Shown here in pieces: positions 15,261 through 24,261 of a stretch of 64,000 bases of DNA. The stretch covers positions 62,001 through 126,000 of the forward strand of contig NZ_JAMBNV010000001.1 in NCBI RefSeq assembly GCF_023715245.1, given 5' to 3'. The DNA comes from Sporosarcina luteola (lineage in GTDB: Bacteria; Bacillota; Bacilli; Bacillales_A; Planococcaceae). The position numbers and the translations under genes are program-made. Every line of letters begins with the position of its first letter. Positions within the stretch are counted from its first letter, which is position 1. The notes below the pieces were generated by a model. The model had not been told where the DNA came from and did not search any database. It saw only the letters and a list, made by a program, of their open reading frames with translations.

Positions 15261-15596
15261 ATGGTGCGTTGGATTGATATCTCCGTTGGAAAGCATGAGT
15301 TAAAACTATTTGATGGAGATCGATTGCTGAAAAAGTATCCGATCGCCGTTGGGAGGATTGTGTCGTCTACGCCGATCGGGACATTTACAATCATTAATAA
15401 ACAGCTGAATCCTGGCGGTCCGTTCGGTGCTTATTGGATGGGGCTATCCAAACCCCATTACGGGATTCATGGTACAAATAATCCTTCTTCCATCGGGAAA
15501 AACGTCTCGCGCGGCTGTATCCGGATGCATAACAAAGATGTCCTGGAGCTGTCCAAGGAAGTGCTGTTAGGAACGACGGTCGTCATTCATAAATAA
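15261..15596 (+). CDS. L,D-transpeptidase (YkuD domain)
   Basis: A 111-residue single YkuD domain with the catalytic motif [10 protein letters not shown] followed by [12 protein letters not shown], including the active-site cysteine. Such enzymes make 3-3 crosslinks or attach groups to peptidoglycan. No signal peptide or LysM is present, unlike B. subtilis YkuD (164 aa with LysM); similar short versions exist in spore-formers. ATG 15261 after AAGAAGGTGGGAAGG. Single cistron. Confidence 0.9.
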   Translation: MVRWIDISVGKHELKLFDGDRLLKKYPIAVGRIVSSTPIGTFTIINKQLNPGGPFGAYWMGLSKPHYGIHGTNNPSSIGKNVSRGCIRMHNKDVLELSKEVLLGTTVVIHK

Positions 15597-15608
15597 GAAT
15601 ATAGACTA

Positions 15609-15637
15609 AAAGCCGGTTGCTTGGGTGCAATCGGCTT
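15609..15637. terminator. Bidirectional terminator
   Basis: AAGCCGGTTGC-TTGGGT-GCAATCGGCTT between convergent genes. Confidence 0.7.
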
Positions 15638-15969
15638 CATTTCGTAGTGGTTGGGGAATCAAGTTCAACCCATTCCTTCGACCACTCTTCAATCTCTTTC
15701 ATTATCGGCGTCAAAGACATTCCCTTCTCCGTCAATGAATACTCGATGCGCACCGGTGTTTCGGGATATACTTCGCGGACGACGAACCCGCGCTGCTCCA
15801 AATCCTTTAGCCGTTCCGTCAACGTTTTTCCGCTCACTCCCAATTTGTCGGTCATCGTGCAAAAGCGCTGCGGACCGGACATGAGTTGGTATAAAATCAA
15901 CGCAGTCCATCTCTGGCTCAAGATGGAGACAGTCTTTTCAAAGCGTGGACATAGCTCGAATTCATTCAT
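15637..15969 (-). CDS. HxlR/DUF24-family redox regulator, CatR/YodB-like
   Basis: A 110-residue winged-helix protein of the HxlR family (RWTALILYQLMSGPQRFCTM, GVSGKTLTERLKDLEQRGFV). The N-terminal cysteine in ELCPRFEKTVSIL matches the conserved redox-sensing Cys of CatR, YodB and HypR, which sense quinones and diamide. It is divergent from a CatE-like dioxygenase gene, the same pairing by function as B. subtilis CatR/YodB control of catE. ATG 15969 is preferred over GTG 15987 because AAAGGA lies 9 bases before it. Confidence 0.8.
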   Translation of the reverse strand: MNEFELCPRFEKTVSILSQRWTALILYQLMSGPQRFCTMTDKLGVSGKTLTERLKDLEQRGFVVREVYPETPVRIEYSLTEKGMSLTPIMKEIEEWSKEWVELDSPTTTK

Positions 15970-16003
15970 ATGCCAAAATCCTTTCACATAAAATCTATAT
16001 TTG

Positions 16004-16058
16004 TTGACAAACTATATTATAGCATATAAAGTTAGTTACATGAAGTAAGTAACTTACT
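16004..16058 (+). promoter_or_regulatory. catE-like promoter and dyad operator
   Basis: TTGACA (16004-16009), 17 bp, TAAAGT (16027-16032). Then TTAC-N5-GTAA (16036-16048), the spacing reported for YodB/CatR-type boxes, overlapping AGTAAG-TAA-CTTACT (16044-16058). Its placement just after the start of transcription fits repression. Confidence 0.65.
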
Positions 16059-16072
16059 GGGAGGAATAAACA

Positions 16073-16921
16073 ATGAATTTTCATCACCCGCCACATATAT
16101 ACACAGGGGAAGTCGTTTTAAAAGTGACTGACCTGGACAAATTGACAAGTTTCTATACAGAAATTATCGGATTCGACGTGTTGGAAAAGGATGATAATCA
16201 CGTAATCTTAACAGCCGATGGCAAAAATCCGTTGCTCGTATTGGAGCAGCCGGAGCAAATACATCCGAAAGAGCCTAGAAGAACAGGGCTATATCATTTC
16301 GCGCTTTTGTTGCCGACGCGAGCGGATCTCGGAAAAGCGATCAAGCATTTTTCAGAGAACGAAGTACGCCTTGGGGCTTCAGATCATCTCGTGAGTGAAG
16401 CACTATACTTATCCGATCCTGACGGAAACGGAATAGAGATTTACCGTGATCGGGAACCGGAAACTTGGAAATGGCAAAATGATTTCGTTGCGATGAGCAC
16501 GGACCCGCTTGATGCAAGAGCAATTGTTGAAGAAAGCGGGAATGAGGAATGGAATGGTCTGCCCGAAGGAACACTCATGGGGCATGTCCATCTCCACGTC
16601 GCAAGCCTTCCCGAGACACAAGCATTTTATGAAGCGTTAGGTTTCAGAGTTGCCACCCATTATCCGCAAGCCTTGTTCATGTCGACGGGAAATTATCACC
16701 ATCATCTTGGACTGAATACGTGGAATGGAGCAGGCGCGCCTCGACCGTCGGAAGAAAGCGCAGGACTTCAAGCTTACACACTTGTATATCCTGACGAAAC
16801 GACTTTGGCTGCGGCAATCGGAAAAATTGAAGAACTGGGTGCTCGTGTGGAGCCAAGAGCGGGCCAATTTGTGACGGAAGATCCTTCTGGAAATGGAATC
16901 ATTCTGCGTCTTCACCGATAA
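16073..16921 (+). CDS. VOC-family extradiol dioxygenase, CatE-like
   Basis: A 282-residue protein with two glyoxalase/VOC modules. The first (residues 10-125) ends in DPDGNGIEIYRDR and the second (163-281) has HVHLHVASLPE and DPSGNGIILRLHR. Metal ligands are expected at His/His/Glu of the second module. Length and layout match catechol-2,3-dioxygenase CatE, which cleaves catechols and helps detoxify quinone-like electrophiles. The divergent redox regulator supports that role. Confidence 0.8.
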   Translation: MNFHHPPHIYTGEVVLKVTDLDKLTSFYTEIIGFDVLEKDDNHVILTADGKNPLLVLEQPEQIHPKEPRRTGLYHFALLLPTRADLGKAIKHFSENEVRLGASDHLVSEALYLSDPDGNGIEIYRDREPETWKWQNDFVAMSTDPLDARAIVEESGNEEWNGLPEGTLMGHVHLHVASLPETQAFYEALGFRVATHYPQALFMSTGNYHHHLGLNTWNGAGAPRPSEESAGLQAYTLVYPDETTLAAAIGKIEELGARVEPRAGQFVTEDPSGNGIILRLHR

Positions 16922-17021
16922 AAAAATCGAAACCACTACTAGTGAAACTTTTTTCGACACCAACCGTAATAAACCGTATACTTGAATAAATACTTTCGTA
17001 GACGGTAAAGGACGTGGGAAA

Positions 17022-18107
17022 TTGACAAAGAAGCTTTGGTTCCAAGTTGGTGTCGGCATTTTATTGGCCATCTTAATCATTAAATATTTCATGGAAATCA
17101 GTTTCATATTTGCGCCGGTCATCATTATTATAAAAGCGATTATTTTACCGTTGTTGCTCGGTGGAGTGCTCTATTACATGACCGAACCGATACAGCGTTT
17201 CCTGGAAAGTCGTAATATCCCGCGATGGGGAAGTATTCTGATCATCTTGGCAGGCTTGGTCATCATACTAGCCATTTTCATTTCCATCATAGGACCCCAT
17301 GTAACGAGACAGGTGAATAACCTTGTCGAAAACGCGCCAACCTTGTCGAAGAAATTCGATGATATGAGAAGTATGTTCGGGGATCTGGAAGATTATTTAC
17401 CTCCAAGCTTGCAAGGTTCAATCGACAGTGCCACAAATTCGATTCAGGCAATAGCTGTGAACTTTGGAAAATGGATTGTCCAATTTTTACAATCTTTCTT
17501 CCAAGCGATATTCCTGCTCGTATTGGTGCCGTTTTTCTTCATCTTTATGTTGAAGGACCATGAAAAATTCGCACCGATCATCTATGACCTGTTCAGTGGG
17601 GAACGGCGTGAATGGGTTAAAAAAACCTTGAGCGATATTGACAATGTGCTACGTTCTTACATTCAGGGACAATTCCTGATCAGTACAATTCTGGCAACTC
17701 TCATCTTCATCGGATATTTAATATTGGGTCTTGAATACGCATTGCTTCTAGCCATCTTTGCGCTATTCATGAACTTGATTCCTTTCATCGGACCATGGAT
17801 TGCGGTTGCGCCGGCTCTCATCATCGCTTTTATGGATAAGCCTAAACTTGTCATCGGTGTAGCGATCGTGACGCTCGTAGCCCAGCAAATCGACAGCAAT
17901 CTTATCACGCCGAACGTCATGGGCAAATCGCTCGACATTCACCCGCTAACTGTCATTACAATCATCCTGGCAGCAGGTAATATCGCCGGTTTCGTCGGCA
18001 TTATCGTTGGTGTGCCTGTATATGCGGTAGGAAAAGTGATTGTACGCAATATTTACGATCAACGAAGAAAAATCAAACATGCAGCTACAAAGGATGTACA
18101 AGGATGA
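17022..18107 (+). CDS. AI-2E/PerM-family membrane transporter
   Basis: A 361-residue protein with about eight membrane helices: PerM/AI-2E family features are LLGGVLYYMTEPIQRFLESR near the start, the central FFFIFMLKDHEKF and the C-terminal DIHPLTVITIILAAGNIAGFVGIIVGVP. Family members are reported as autoinducer-2 exporters or Na+/H+ antiporters; the substrate here is open. Starts at TTG 17022 after AAAGGACGTGGG. Followed by a strong terminator. Confidence 0.88.
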   Translation: MTKKLWFQVGVGILLAILIIKYFMEISFIFAPVIIIIKAIILPLLLGGVLYYMTEPIQRFLESRNIPRWGSILIILAGLVIILAIFISIIGPHVTRQVNNLVENAPTLSKKFDDMRSMFGDLEDYLPPSLQGSIDSATNSIQAIAVNFGKWIVQFLQSFFQAIFLLVLVPFFFIFMLKDHEKFAPIIYDLFSGERREWVKKTLSDIDNVLRSYIQGQFLISTILATLIFIGYLILGLEYALLLAIFALFMNLIPFIGPWIAVAPALIIAFMDKPKLVIGVAIVTLVAQQIDSNLITPNVMGKSLDIHPLTVITIILAAGNIAGFVGIIVGVPVYAVGKVIVRNIYDQRRKIKHAATKDVQG

Positions 18108-18114
18108 CAATAAA

Positions 18115-18149
18115 CGCCGGTATTGGATAAATCCAATACCGGTATTTTC
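18115..18149 (+). terminator. Terminator after the AI-2E family gene
   Basis: CCGGTATTGGAT-AAA-TCCAATACCGG then TATTTTC. Confidence 0.85.
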
Positions 18150-18215
18150 ATTTCTTTCAGATTACAATTTTAAAATGTTATAATACAATCTATTAGGCTG
18201 ACGACTGGATGTGGG

Positions 18216-19406
18216 ATGATGCAGCATGACGGCTATACGGTAAGGGATCTTCAATTTTGGAAAATTGTACTTGGCTTAGGGTTCGCCTCTATTTTCATTT
18301 TCGCATCGATGTATTCAATGCAACCGCTCCTGCCTTTATTCACAATAGAATTCGGCATATCGGTTTCGTATGCAAGTACTGCCATGTCAATGACGACAAT
18401 CGGGTTAATTACAGGACTACTTGTCCTCGGTTTCTTTTCGGATCGGAACGGACGGAAAGTATACATTTACCTTTCCTTAATCGGATCGGCTATTCCATTT
18501 CTACTTATCGCAAACACGGATTCATTCCTGCTCATCATCATTCTTCGCTTCGTGCAAGGGTTTGCACTCGCTGGTGTACCTGCCGCGGCACTTGCCTATA
18601 TCAGCGAGGAAATACATAAGCAGTTTACGAACATTGCAACAGCGCTTTACATATCTTTTAATAGTTTGGGAGGCATGATCGGCCGTTTCATGACGGGTTT
18701 TATTGCCGAACAGGCTTCTTGGCAAATGTCTTTATACATACTATCGATTTTCGGAACGGTGCTGTTCGTCATCCTGCTGTTGGCGTTGCCGAAATCAAGG
18801 AATTTCGTGCCAAGTGATACGACCTTTGCGAAAGATATCGAAGGGATTGTTTTTCATCTCAAAAATCCTGCTTTGCTCATCGTATTCGGCTTAGGCATCG
18901 TTCTTCAATTGTCTTTCACAGGTGTGTGGACGTACTTACCGTTCCATCTGATTAATCCACCGTATTCTCTATCACTTGAGGCGATTTCATACTTATACTT
19001 GGCGTATGGGTTCGGAGTCGTCGGGGCTCCGCTTGCAGGATGGCTTTCAGGGAAGTTCGGTCTCCGCAATGTCAGGCTCGCAGGGGTTGCATTACTAGCC
19101 TTAGGCATTGGCATGACAGCATTTTCATCGCTCACTATGATCATTATCGGTCTATGTGTCATCTGTTTAGGATTTTTCACGGCCCATTCTTTGACGGCGG
19201 CATCTGTCAGCAAGGAAGCGACTCATCATAAGGGCAGTGCAGCGAGTCTCTATTTGGTTTCTTATTACATAGGCGTAGCGATGGGCAGCACATTGCTTAG
19301 CCCGCTATATGAATCGTTCGGTTGGGTAGGGCTCATTGTATTGACGGCAATCTTGCCGATTGTTTATGTAGGAATGATTCGGTATAGACGAGCGAAGAGG
19401 GCGTAA
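18216..19406 (+). CDS. MFS transporter
   Basis: A 396-residue protein with twelve predicted membrane helices and the MFS motif A-like GFFSDRNGRKVYIY between helices 2 and 3. The related loop GWLSGKFGLRNVRLAG is in the second half. It resembles bacterial drug or metabolite exporters of the YnfM/arabinose-efflux type. Preceded by GGATGTGGG. Single cistron with a bidirectional terminator. Substrate unknown. Confidence 0.9.
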   Translation: MMQHDGYTVRDLQFWKIVLGLGFASIFIFASMYSMQPLLPLFTIEFGISVSYASTAMSMTTIGLITGLLVLGFFSDRNGRKVYIYLSLIGSAIPFLLIANTDSFLLIIILRFVQGFALAGVPAAALAYISEEIHKQFTNIATALYISFNSLGGMIGRFMTGFIAEQASWQMSLYILSIFGTVLFVILLLALPKSRNFVPSDTTFAKDIEGIVFHLKNPALLIVFGLGIVLQLSFTGVWTYLPFHLINPPYSLSLEAISYLYLAYGFGVVGAPLAGWLSGKFGLRNVRLAGVALLALGIGMTAFSSLTMIIIGLCVICLGFFTAHSLTAASVSKEATHHKGSAASLYLVSYYIGVAMGSTLLSPLYESFGWVGLIVLTAILPIVYVGMIRYRRAKRA

Positions 19407-19411
19407 CGAAT

Positions 19412-19452
19412 AAAAACAGGGCAGCCGTAGAAATATGGCTTGCCCTGTTTTC
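19412..19452. terminator. Bidirectional terminator
   Basis: AAAACAGGGC, loop, GCCCTGTTTT between the MFS and SLC13 genes. Confidence 0.85.
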
Positions 19453-19459
19453 AATTTAT

Positions 19460-21106
19460 TCATTTGAATGATTCTGGAATGGTTGTTAAATCGATGCCCC
19501 ATAGCAGCGGAAGCAAGAAATAGATCGCTGCTGTCACGAGGACAATTCCAATGATATTTAGTGCAAACCCAGCCTTCGCCATATCGGGAATCCGTAAATA
19601 GCCGGAACCGAAAACGACGGCGTTCGGTGGTGTCGCTACAGGCAGCATGAACGCACAAGAAGCGGCCACACCTGCAGCTATCATAAGTGCAAACGGATGG
19701 AACCCTAACGCGACGGCAAGTGATGCCATGATTGGATACATCATGGATGCTGTTGCAGTGTTGGAAGTGATTTCCGTCAAGAAGATGACGAGTGTCGTAA
19801 CGATGAGAATGACGATGAGGATATGCACGCCGCTCAACCCCGACAATTGTGATCCAATCCAAACGGACAGTTCCGAGCTGACAAATCCGGAAGCGATTGC
19901 CAGGCCCCCTCCGAAAAGCAAGAGAATACCCCACGGTAATTTAACAGCCGTATTCCAATCCAATAGATGGTCGCCTTTCTTATTGACCGATGGGATGATG
20001 AATAACAGAATGGCAAATACCATTGCGATGACGCCATCACTTAACCCATCAATGAACTTGGAGAGCAGGAATGTCCGTGTAATCCAAGAGAAAGCAGCCA
20101 ATACAAAAATAGTAAAAACAATTTTCTCTTCCGTAGAAGCTTTGCCCAATTTCTTTTTCTCACTATCTATGATGCCACGTCCACCAGGCAAGGTTTTGAT
20201 TTTTGAAGGAAATGCGAATTTCACAAGGTAGACCCACGTGATTAAAATGAAACTCCAAGCAAGCGGTACACCGAACATCATCCACTTTGCAAAGGACAGC
20301 TCGATGCCGTACATTTTATTGATTGCACCCGCAAGCAAAGTATTCGGCGGCGTACCGATTAATGTCGCGATACCGCCCAATGAAGCCGAATAAGCAATAC
20401 CCAACATGAGCGCCTTGCCAAATCCGAAATTCTCTTTTGACGTATCGATGGAAGGGTCATCCTTCAATGCATCTGAAATTTGGTAGATGATTGCAAGCCC
20501 GATCGGCACCATCATCATTGCCGTCGCCGTATTCGAAATCCACATGGATAGGAATCCAGTCGCGACCATGAAGCCTAGGACGATGCGATCCATATTCGTT
20601 CCAATTGCGGAAATGATCGTCAATGCAATCCGGCGATGTAAATTCCATTTTTCCATCGCAAGCGCTATCATGAAGCCTCCCATGAATAAAAAGATCGTTT
20701 CGTCCCCATAAGCCGAAGCGGTAGACTTCACTTCCAGTCCACCTGACAAAGGGAACAGGACTAGCGGCAATAACGAAGTGACGGGGATAGGAATTGCTTC
20801 CGTAATCCACCACGTTGCAATCCACAACGTACTCGCCAAAATGGCGACACCCTCAGATGATAATCCTTCAGGCTTGAAAAATAAGAGAGTAATAAAGAAT
20901 AATAGCGGTCCTAACGCCAATCCGGTCAATTGTGCTGGTGAATAACTCCGCGGATCTCGCCCCCCGCCTGCATTTCCGACACCAATCTTCTGACCGCCTC
21001 CGCCGCCGGATGCCATCTCTGACGAATCCGGTCGGAAAAAGAAACGGAACAAGTCTTTTACCTGATCGTGCATATGCCACAACCGGTCCCATGTCGATGA
21101 AAACAT
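19460..21106 (-). CDS. SLC13/DASS-family anion:sodium symporter
   Basis: A 548-residue permease with about eleven to twelve helices. The first 75 residues are hydrophilic with a glycine run (ASGGGGGQ). SNTATA motifs occur twice (WISNTATAMMMVP and TSNTATASMMYP), the paired S-N-T signature of the sodium and dicarboxylate sites; ATPPNAVVFGSGYLR matches the family's C-terminal signature. Uptake of succinate, malate or a similar dicarboxylate is expected; sulfate is also possible. ATG 21106 after AAGGGGG. Confidence 0.92.
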   Translation of the reverse strand: MFSSTWDRLWHMHDQVKDLFRFFFRPDSSEMASGGGGGQKIGVGNAGGGRDPRSYSPAQLTGLALGPLLFFITLLFFKPEGLSSEGVAILASTLWIATWWITEAIPIPVTSLLPLVLFPLSGGLEVKSTASAYGDETIFLFMGGFMIALAMEKWNLHRRIALTIISAIGTNMDRIVLGFMVATGFLSMWISNTATAMMMVPIGLAIIYQISDALKDDPSIDTSKENFGFGKALMLGIAYSASLGGIATLIGTPPNTLLAGAINKMYGIELSFAKWMMFGVPLAWSFILITWVYLVKFAFPSKIKTLPGGRGIIDSEKKKLGKASTEEKIVFTIFVLAAFSWITRTFLLSKFIDGLSDGVIAMVFAILLFIIPSVNKKGDHLLDWNTAVKLPWGILLLFGGGLAIASGFVSSELSVWIGSQLSGLSGVHILIVILIVTTLVIFLTEITSNTATASMMYPIMASLAVALGFHPFALMIAAGVAASCAFMLPVATPPNAVVFGSGYLRIPDMAKAGFALNIIGIVLVTAAIYFLLPLLWGIDLTTIPESFK

Positions 21107-21282
21107 TGTCGAATTCCCCCTTTATGTAATTGTTAAAATTTTTCAGTACATTATGAGTATACTATTCAACTACTTGGGGAACAAGACCATATAAACTTCA
21201 TTATTGTCGCTAGCACATTAGGCGTATTCTCGGGAAAAATTAAATAGAAGCGAAACTCACTCAGGCTATTTCATTTTACTTT

Positions 21283-21600
21283 TCACTTTTCGAAATACAA
21301 TTCCCAATGCAACCCGCATCCTGGATTAAATTGTGCCCCGCAAGAAGGACACCCAAATCCGCTATCCTTATATTGATCAACCGTCAATTCGTTTTTGCAT
21401 TTACCACATAGCACTGCATGCATACCAAACTTCACTTTCGGCCAAACTTTATGGTCGCCGCAACCTGATTCTTCATGGCACCGATAGCAAGGATAATAAG
21501 TATCGCAGCAATAAAATTTAATCGCTATAATATCAAACTCGGAATGGTAGTGCGTACAGCGCGTTTCGCTATCGATGACATTGCCCGAAACATGAATCAT
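21283..21600 (-). CDS. CHY zinc-finger protein
   Basis: A 105-residue protein with Cys/His pairs TRCTHYHS, CCDTYYPCYRCHEESGCGDH, LCGKCKNEL and GCPSCGAQFNPGC, the CHY zinc-finger layout binding several zinc ions. The free-standing short form is common in Bacillales; the eukaryotic relatives act in ubiquitin ligases or Hot13-type import, but the bacterial function is unknown. GAGGAGGGGAATC precedes ATG 21600. Confidence 0.9.
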   Translation of the reverse strand: MIHVSGNVIDSETRCTHYHSEFDIIAIKFYCCDTYYPCYRCHEESGCGDHKVWPKVKFGMHAVLCGKCKNELTVDQYKDSGFGCPSCGAQFNPGCGLHWELYFEK

Positions 21601-21710
21601 TGATTCCCCTCCTCAACATGAATAAATTGGAGCTTTTTACCCTGGGACCGTAATCAGCGGCCTTTATTCCATTAATAAATCTTATCTAGCCTACCGCGTA
21701 AGGTGAACGT

Positions 21711-22418
21711 TCATTTTAGCGGGCAAAACCCACACTGCATTAAGCCCGGCACATCTTTCGAGAAACAGCACGTCGTCCGAACTGTCGTGTTCAGCAAATC
21801 GCACGGCTCGTTTCCTTTTAAAAATGCTGCGAATAAAGAGTGCGAGGCGATGTCTTTCCAAATCTCGTCATCTTTCAAGCAATTTATATCTGCCCGCGCT
21901 TTTTCTTTCGTGCCAGGATTGCTCAACATGACATGGTACTGCCACAGCAAAAAGCCGAAGATGTTCTCCCAAAGAGTCAGCGGAGAGACGGAGGTGACTG
22001 TCCGGATTTGACGGATGACTTTATCCGCTTGCAGCAAGATTTTCCGGATGGCAACCCGATGTTCATCTTCATCAACCACTCGCCAATCGTTCTCTTCGAC
22101 AAAGGTGCTTACTGTACGATTTCCATACTCTTCGACTGCCCCAAAATACATCTTCGCTGCATCCCCGTCCCATATTTCGTCATAGGCCGCCACGTTATAC
22201 AACTGCATATTGATGAACATTCCAACACGCCGCATAAAGAAAGAAGCAGCGACCGTCATATTCGGGCTTCCGCTCACTGTTTGCACAGCTCGAATGCAAT
22301 CCGCCGTTTTTTCATTATCAAGAAGGTCTTGTAATGTGAATAAGAGATGTTGCGGGTTATTTACGCAAACACTATAGCTATTCAATTGTCTAATTTGATC
22401 ACTCGATAATTTTGTCAT
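21711..22418 (-). CDS. FhuF-like [2Fe-2S] protein (siderophore-iron reductase type)
   Basis: A 235-residue protein ending in RTTCCFSKDVPGLMQCGFC, the CC-x10-CxxC cluster motif of FhuF-type ferric-siderophore reductases. The body is weakly similar to IucA/FhuF helices. It would reduce ferric iron in the cytosol after import. No siderophore genes are nearby. The start ATG 22418 has no ribosome site. A TATAAT box ends 6 bases before it, so the mRNA may be leaderless. Confidence 0.75.
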   Translation of the reverse strand: MTKLSSDQIRQLNSYSVCVNNPQHLLFTLQDLLDNEKTADCIRAVQTVSGSPNMTVAASFFMRRVGMFINMQLYNVAAYDEIWDGDAAKMYFGAVEEYGNRTVSTFVEENDWRVVDEDEHRVAIRKILLQADKVIRQIRTVTSVSPLTLWENIFGFLLWQYHVMLSNPGTKEKARADINCLKDDEIWKDIASHSLFAAFLKGNEPCDLLNTTVRTTCCFSKDVPGLMQCGFCPLK

Positions 22419-22429
22419 ACGTCAATTAT

Positions 22430-22450
22430 AAGTATTGACGCATTTTTCAA
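22430..22450 (-). promoter_or_regulatory. Promoter with perfect dyad, probable leaderless start
   Basis: CGTCAAT-N7-ATTGACG is a perfect inverted repeat. Read on the minus strand it includes TATAAT, 17 bp after a weak TTGTTG, and only TGACGT separates the -10 box from the ATG of the FhuF-like gene. A repressor binding the dyad would block this promoter; whether it also acts on the divergent CoA-transferase gene is unclear. Confidence 0.55.
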
Positions 22451-22515
22451 CAAGTTGAGTAGGCTTACAGTCTGTACTATACTGATTGCAATACAACAGC
22501 AGGGAAGTGTGACAT

Positions 22516-23787
22516 ATGACAAAGCTATTAAATTCATTGGAATGTATCGGATTAATTGAAAAGGACACTGACATTATTATCCCTCTTTCAAATGGCGAGC
22601 CACACGGTTTGTTGGATGTACTTGAAGCAAATTATGAGAAATTGGATAACGTCAAAGTGCATCAAATGTTGGCACTTCGTGAGCGTGATTATATAAACGG
22701 TAAAATGACCGGACATCTTTCCCACATTTCGTACTTCCTGAGCGGAGCGACGAGAAGAGCATTTTGGGCAGGGCATGTCGAATTAATTCCAAATGTGTTT
22801 CAGGAAATGTATAGATTGCTGCAAAAGACGACGAAGAAGCCGATGGTCATGGCGGTCGCTTCGCCGATGGATGAGCATGGCTATTTTTCGCTTGGCACGA
22901 ATGCTGATTATGCCGCTGAATTTATCGGCAAGGTTCCTTTTGTATTGGAAGTGAATCGCCACATGCCGCGCACTTTCGGGGCGAATCAAATACACATTAG
23001 CCAAATTGCGGGATTCATTGAAAATGATTTGCCGTTGACTGAAGAGGTATCACCGGTAATTACGGAGAAAGATCTGAAAATCGCGGAGTATATAACAAAT
23101 GATATCCAAGATGACGATACGTTGCAGATCGGCATCGGTGCCATACCGAATGCTGTCATGAAGATGCTCAAGGACCGCAAGCATTTAGGCATACACACGG
23201 AAATGCTGACGGATGGCATTGTTGATTTAGTTGAGTCGGGCGCGGTGGATGGAATGAAAAAGTCGTCCCGTACAGGGAAAATCATTGCGACATTCGCTTT
23301 CGGATCACAGCGGTTGTATGATTTCCTCGATAACAATCCATCAGTGGAGTTTCTGCCGGTAAGTGTCGTCAATGATGCATATGAAATTGCAAAAGAGGAT
23401 CATATGGTGTCGATTAATGCAACGACAGAAGTCGATTTGTATGGGCAATGCGCATCGGAAACCGTTGCTGGCCGTTATTACTCTTCTAGTGGTGGCCAGG
23501 CTGATTTTGCTAGAGGTGTCCGATTGTCGAAATACGGCAAAGGGTATGTATGTATGCATTCGACGGCGAAAAATGACACGATTTCGAGAATCAAGCTTCA
23601 TCTTGCGCCGAGCTCTGTCGTGACAACCTCAAAAAACTACGTGGACAATGTTGTAACGGAGTATGGGATTGCCAGATTGCATGGCAAGTCCTTGTCAGAA
23701 CGGGCGGAAGCATTGATTGGCATCGCACATCCTAAGTTTAGGGAAGAATTAATGAGGGAAGCTATAGAATTTGGTTTTATCGATTAA
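22516..23787 (+). CDS. Acetyl-CoA hydrolase/CoA-transferase family (Cat1/4-hydroxybutyrate CoA-transferase type)
   Basis: A 423-residue protein with the two-domain CoA-transferase fold. Typical blocks are MDEHGYFSLGTNADYAAEF, LQIGIGAIPNAVM, the catalytic glutamate region TTEVDLYGQCASE and the C-terminal SGGQADFARG. The family moves CoA between acetyl-CoA and short acids (butyrate, 4-hydroxybutyrate, succinate) through a glutamyl-CoA intermediate. ATG 22516 follows AGGGAAG. A single cistron with its own terminator; the acid substrate is not determined. Confidence 0.88.
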   Translation: MTKLLNSLECIGLIEKDTDIIIPLSNGEPHGLLDVLEANYEKLDNVKVHQMLALRERDYINGKMTGHLSHISYFLSGATRRAFWAGHVELIPNVFQEMYRLLQKTTKKPMVMAVASPMDEHGYFSLGTNADYAAEFIGKVPFVLEVNRHMPRTFGANQIHISQIAGFIENDLPLTEEVSPVITEKDLKIAEYITNDIQDDDTLQIGIGAIPNAVMKMLKDRKHLGIHTEMLTDGIVDLVESGAVDGMKKSSRTGKIIATFAFGSQRLYDFLDNNPSVEFLPVSVVNDAYEIAKEDHMVSINATTEVDLYGQCASETVAGRYYSSSGGQADFARGVRLSKYGKGYVCMHSTAKNDTISRIKLHLAPSSVVTTSKNYVDNVVTEYGIARLHGKSLSERAEALIGIAHPKFREELMREAIEFGFID

Positions 23788-23794
23788 GTAAGGG

Positions 23795-23823
23795 GAGGAG
23801 CCTAGTGTGGTTCCTCTTTTTTT
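23795..23823 (+). terminator. Terminator after the CoA-transferase gene
   Basis: GAGGAGCC-TAGTGT-GGTTCCTC (one wobble) then T7. Confidence 0.85.
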
Positions 23824-23861
23824 GATGAAGTGGACGAATTTCAAGCTGAATTGTAGTCAAA

Positions 23862-23966
23862 CGGTGATAAATTCCCCTGAATCGGTGATAACACATCAAG
23901 AGTCGGTGATAAAGTCATCCAAGTCGGTGATAACCTGTTTCAAGTCGGTGATAACACTTCCAAGGT
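23862..23966. repeat. Intergenic 21-bp array, agtcggtgataa core, five units
   Basis: Units start at 23862, 23883, 23904, 23925 and 23946, exactly 21 bp apart: cggtgataa followed by ten variable bases and aagt/gaat. This begins 40 bp after the CoA-transferase terminator. Confidence 0.92.
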
Positions 23967-24017
23967 CGTTGAAAGCGGGTAAAAATACTACATACGAAGT
24001 GGGAAGTATTGGTCAAG

Positions 24018-24112
24018 TGGTGATAAACCTCGTCTGAGTGGTGATAACCATCTCCTAAGCGGTGATAATGTCCGTCTGAGTGGTGATAAGTCTCTCCTAA
24101 GTGGTGATAAAC
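24018..24112. repeat. Intergenic 21-bp array, agtggtgataa core, five units
   Basis: Units at 24018, 24039, 24060, 24081 and 24102, exactly 21 bp, with tggtgataa (one cggtgataa). Same core as the preceding array, but filler alternates between cgtctgag and tctcctaag, i.e. a 42-bp super-period; 51 bp separate the two blocks. Together they occupy the 474-bp gap before the rhodanese gene. Confidence 0.92.
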
Positions 24113-24261
24113 AAAACTGTTGCGCGCCCCATACCCATGGTGGTATATTGAAATTGCAATAATAATACTGTGCAGGGTATGCTTGGGACACGGTTCATTG
24201 TTCGCAGATACGCAACTAAACCATTATTATCTTTGCCACGAAAATTTAGGAGTGAAAACCG

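Noticed and set aside
16922..16965. Terminator after the CatE-like gene
   Set aside because: Only a five-base stem (CACTA-C-TAGTG) precedes T6; too weak to call.
23862..24112. CRISPR array
   Set aside because: The repeat word is only 9-12 bp and the period 21 bp; CRISPR needs 23-47 bp repeats and spacers of similar length. No cas genes are present.
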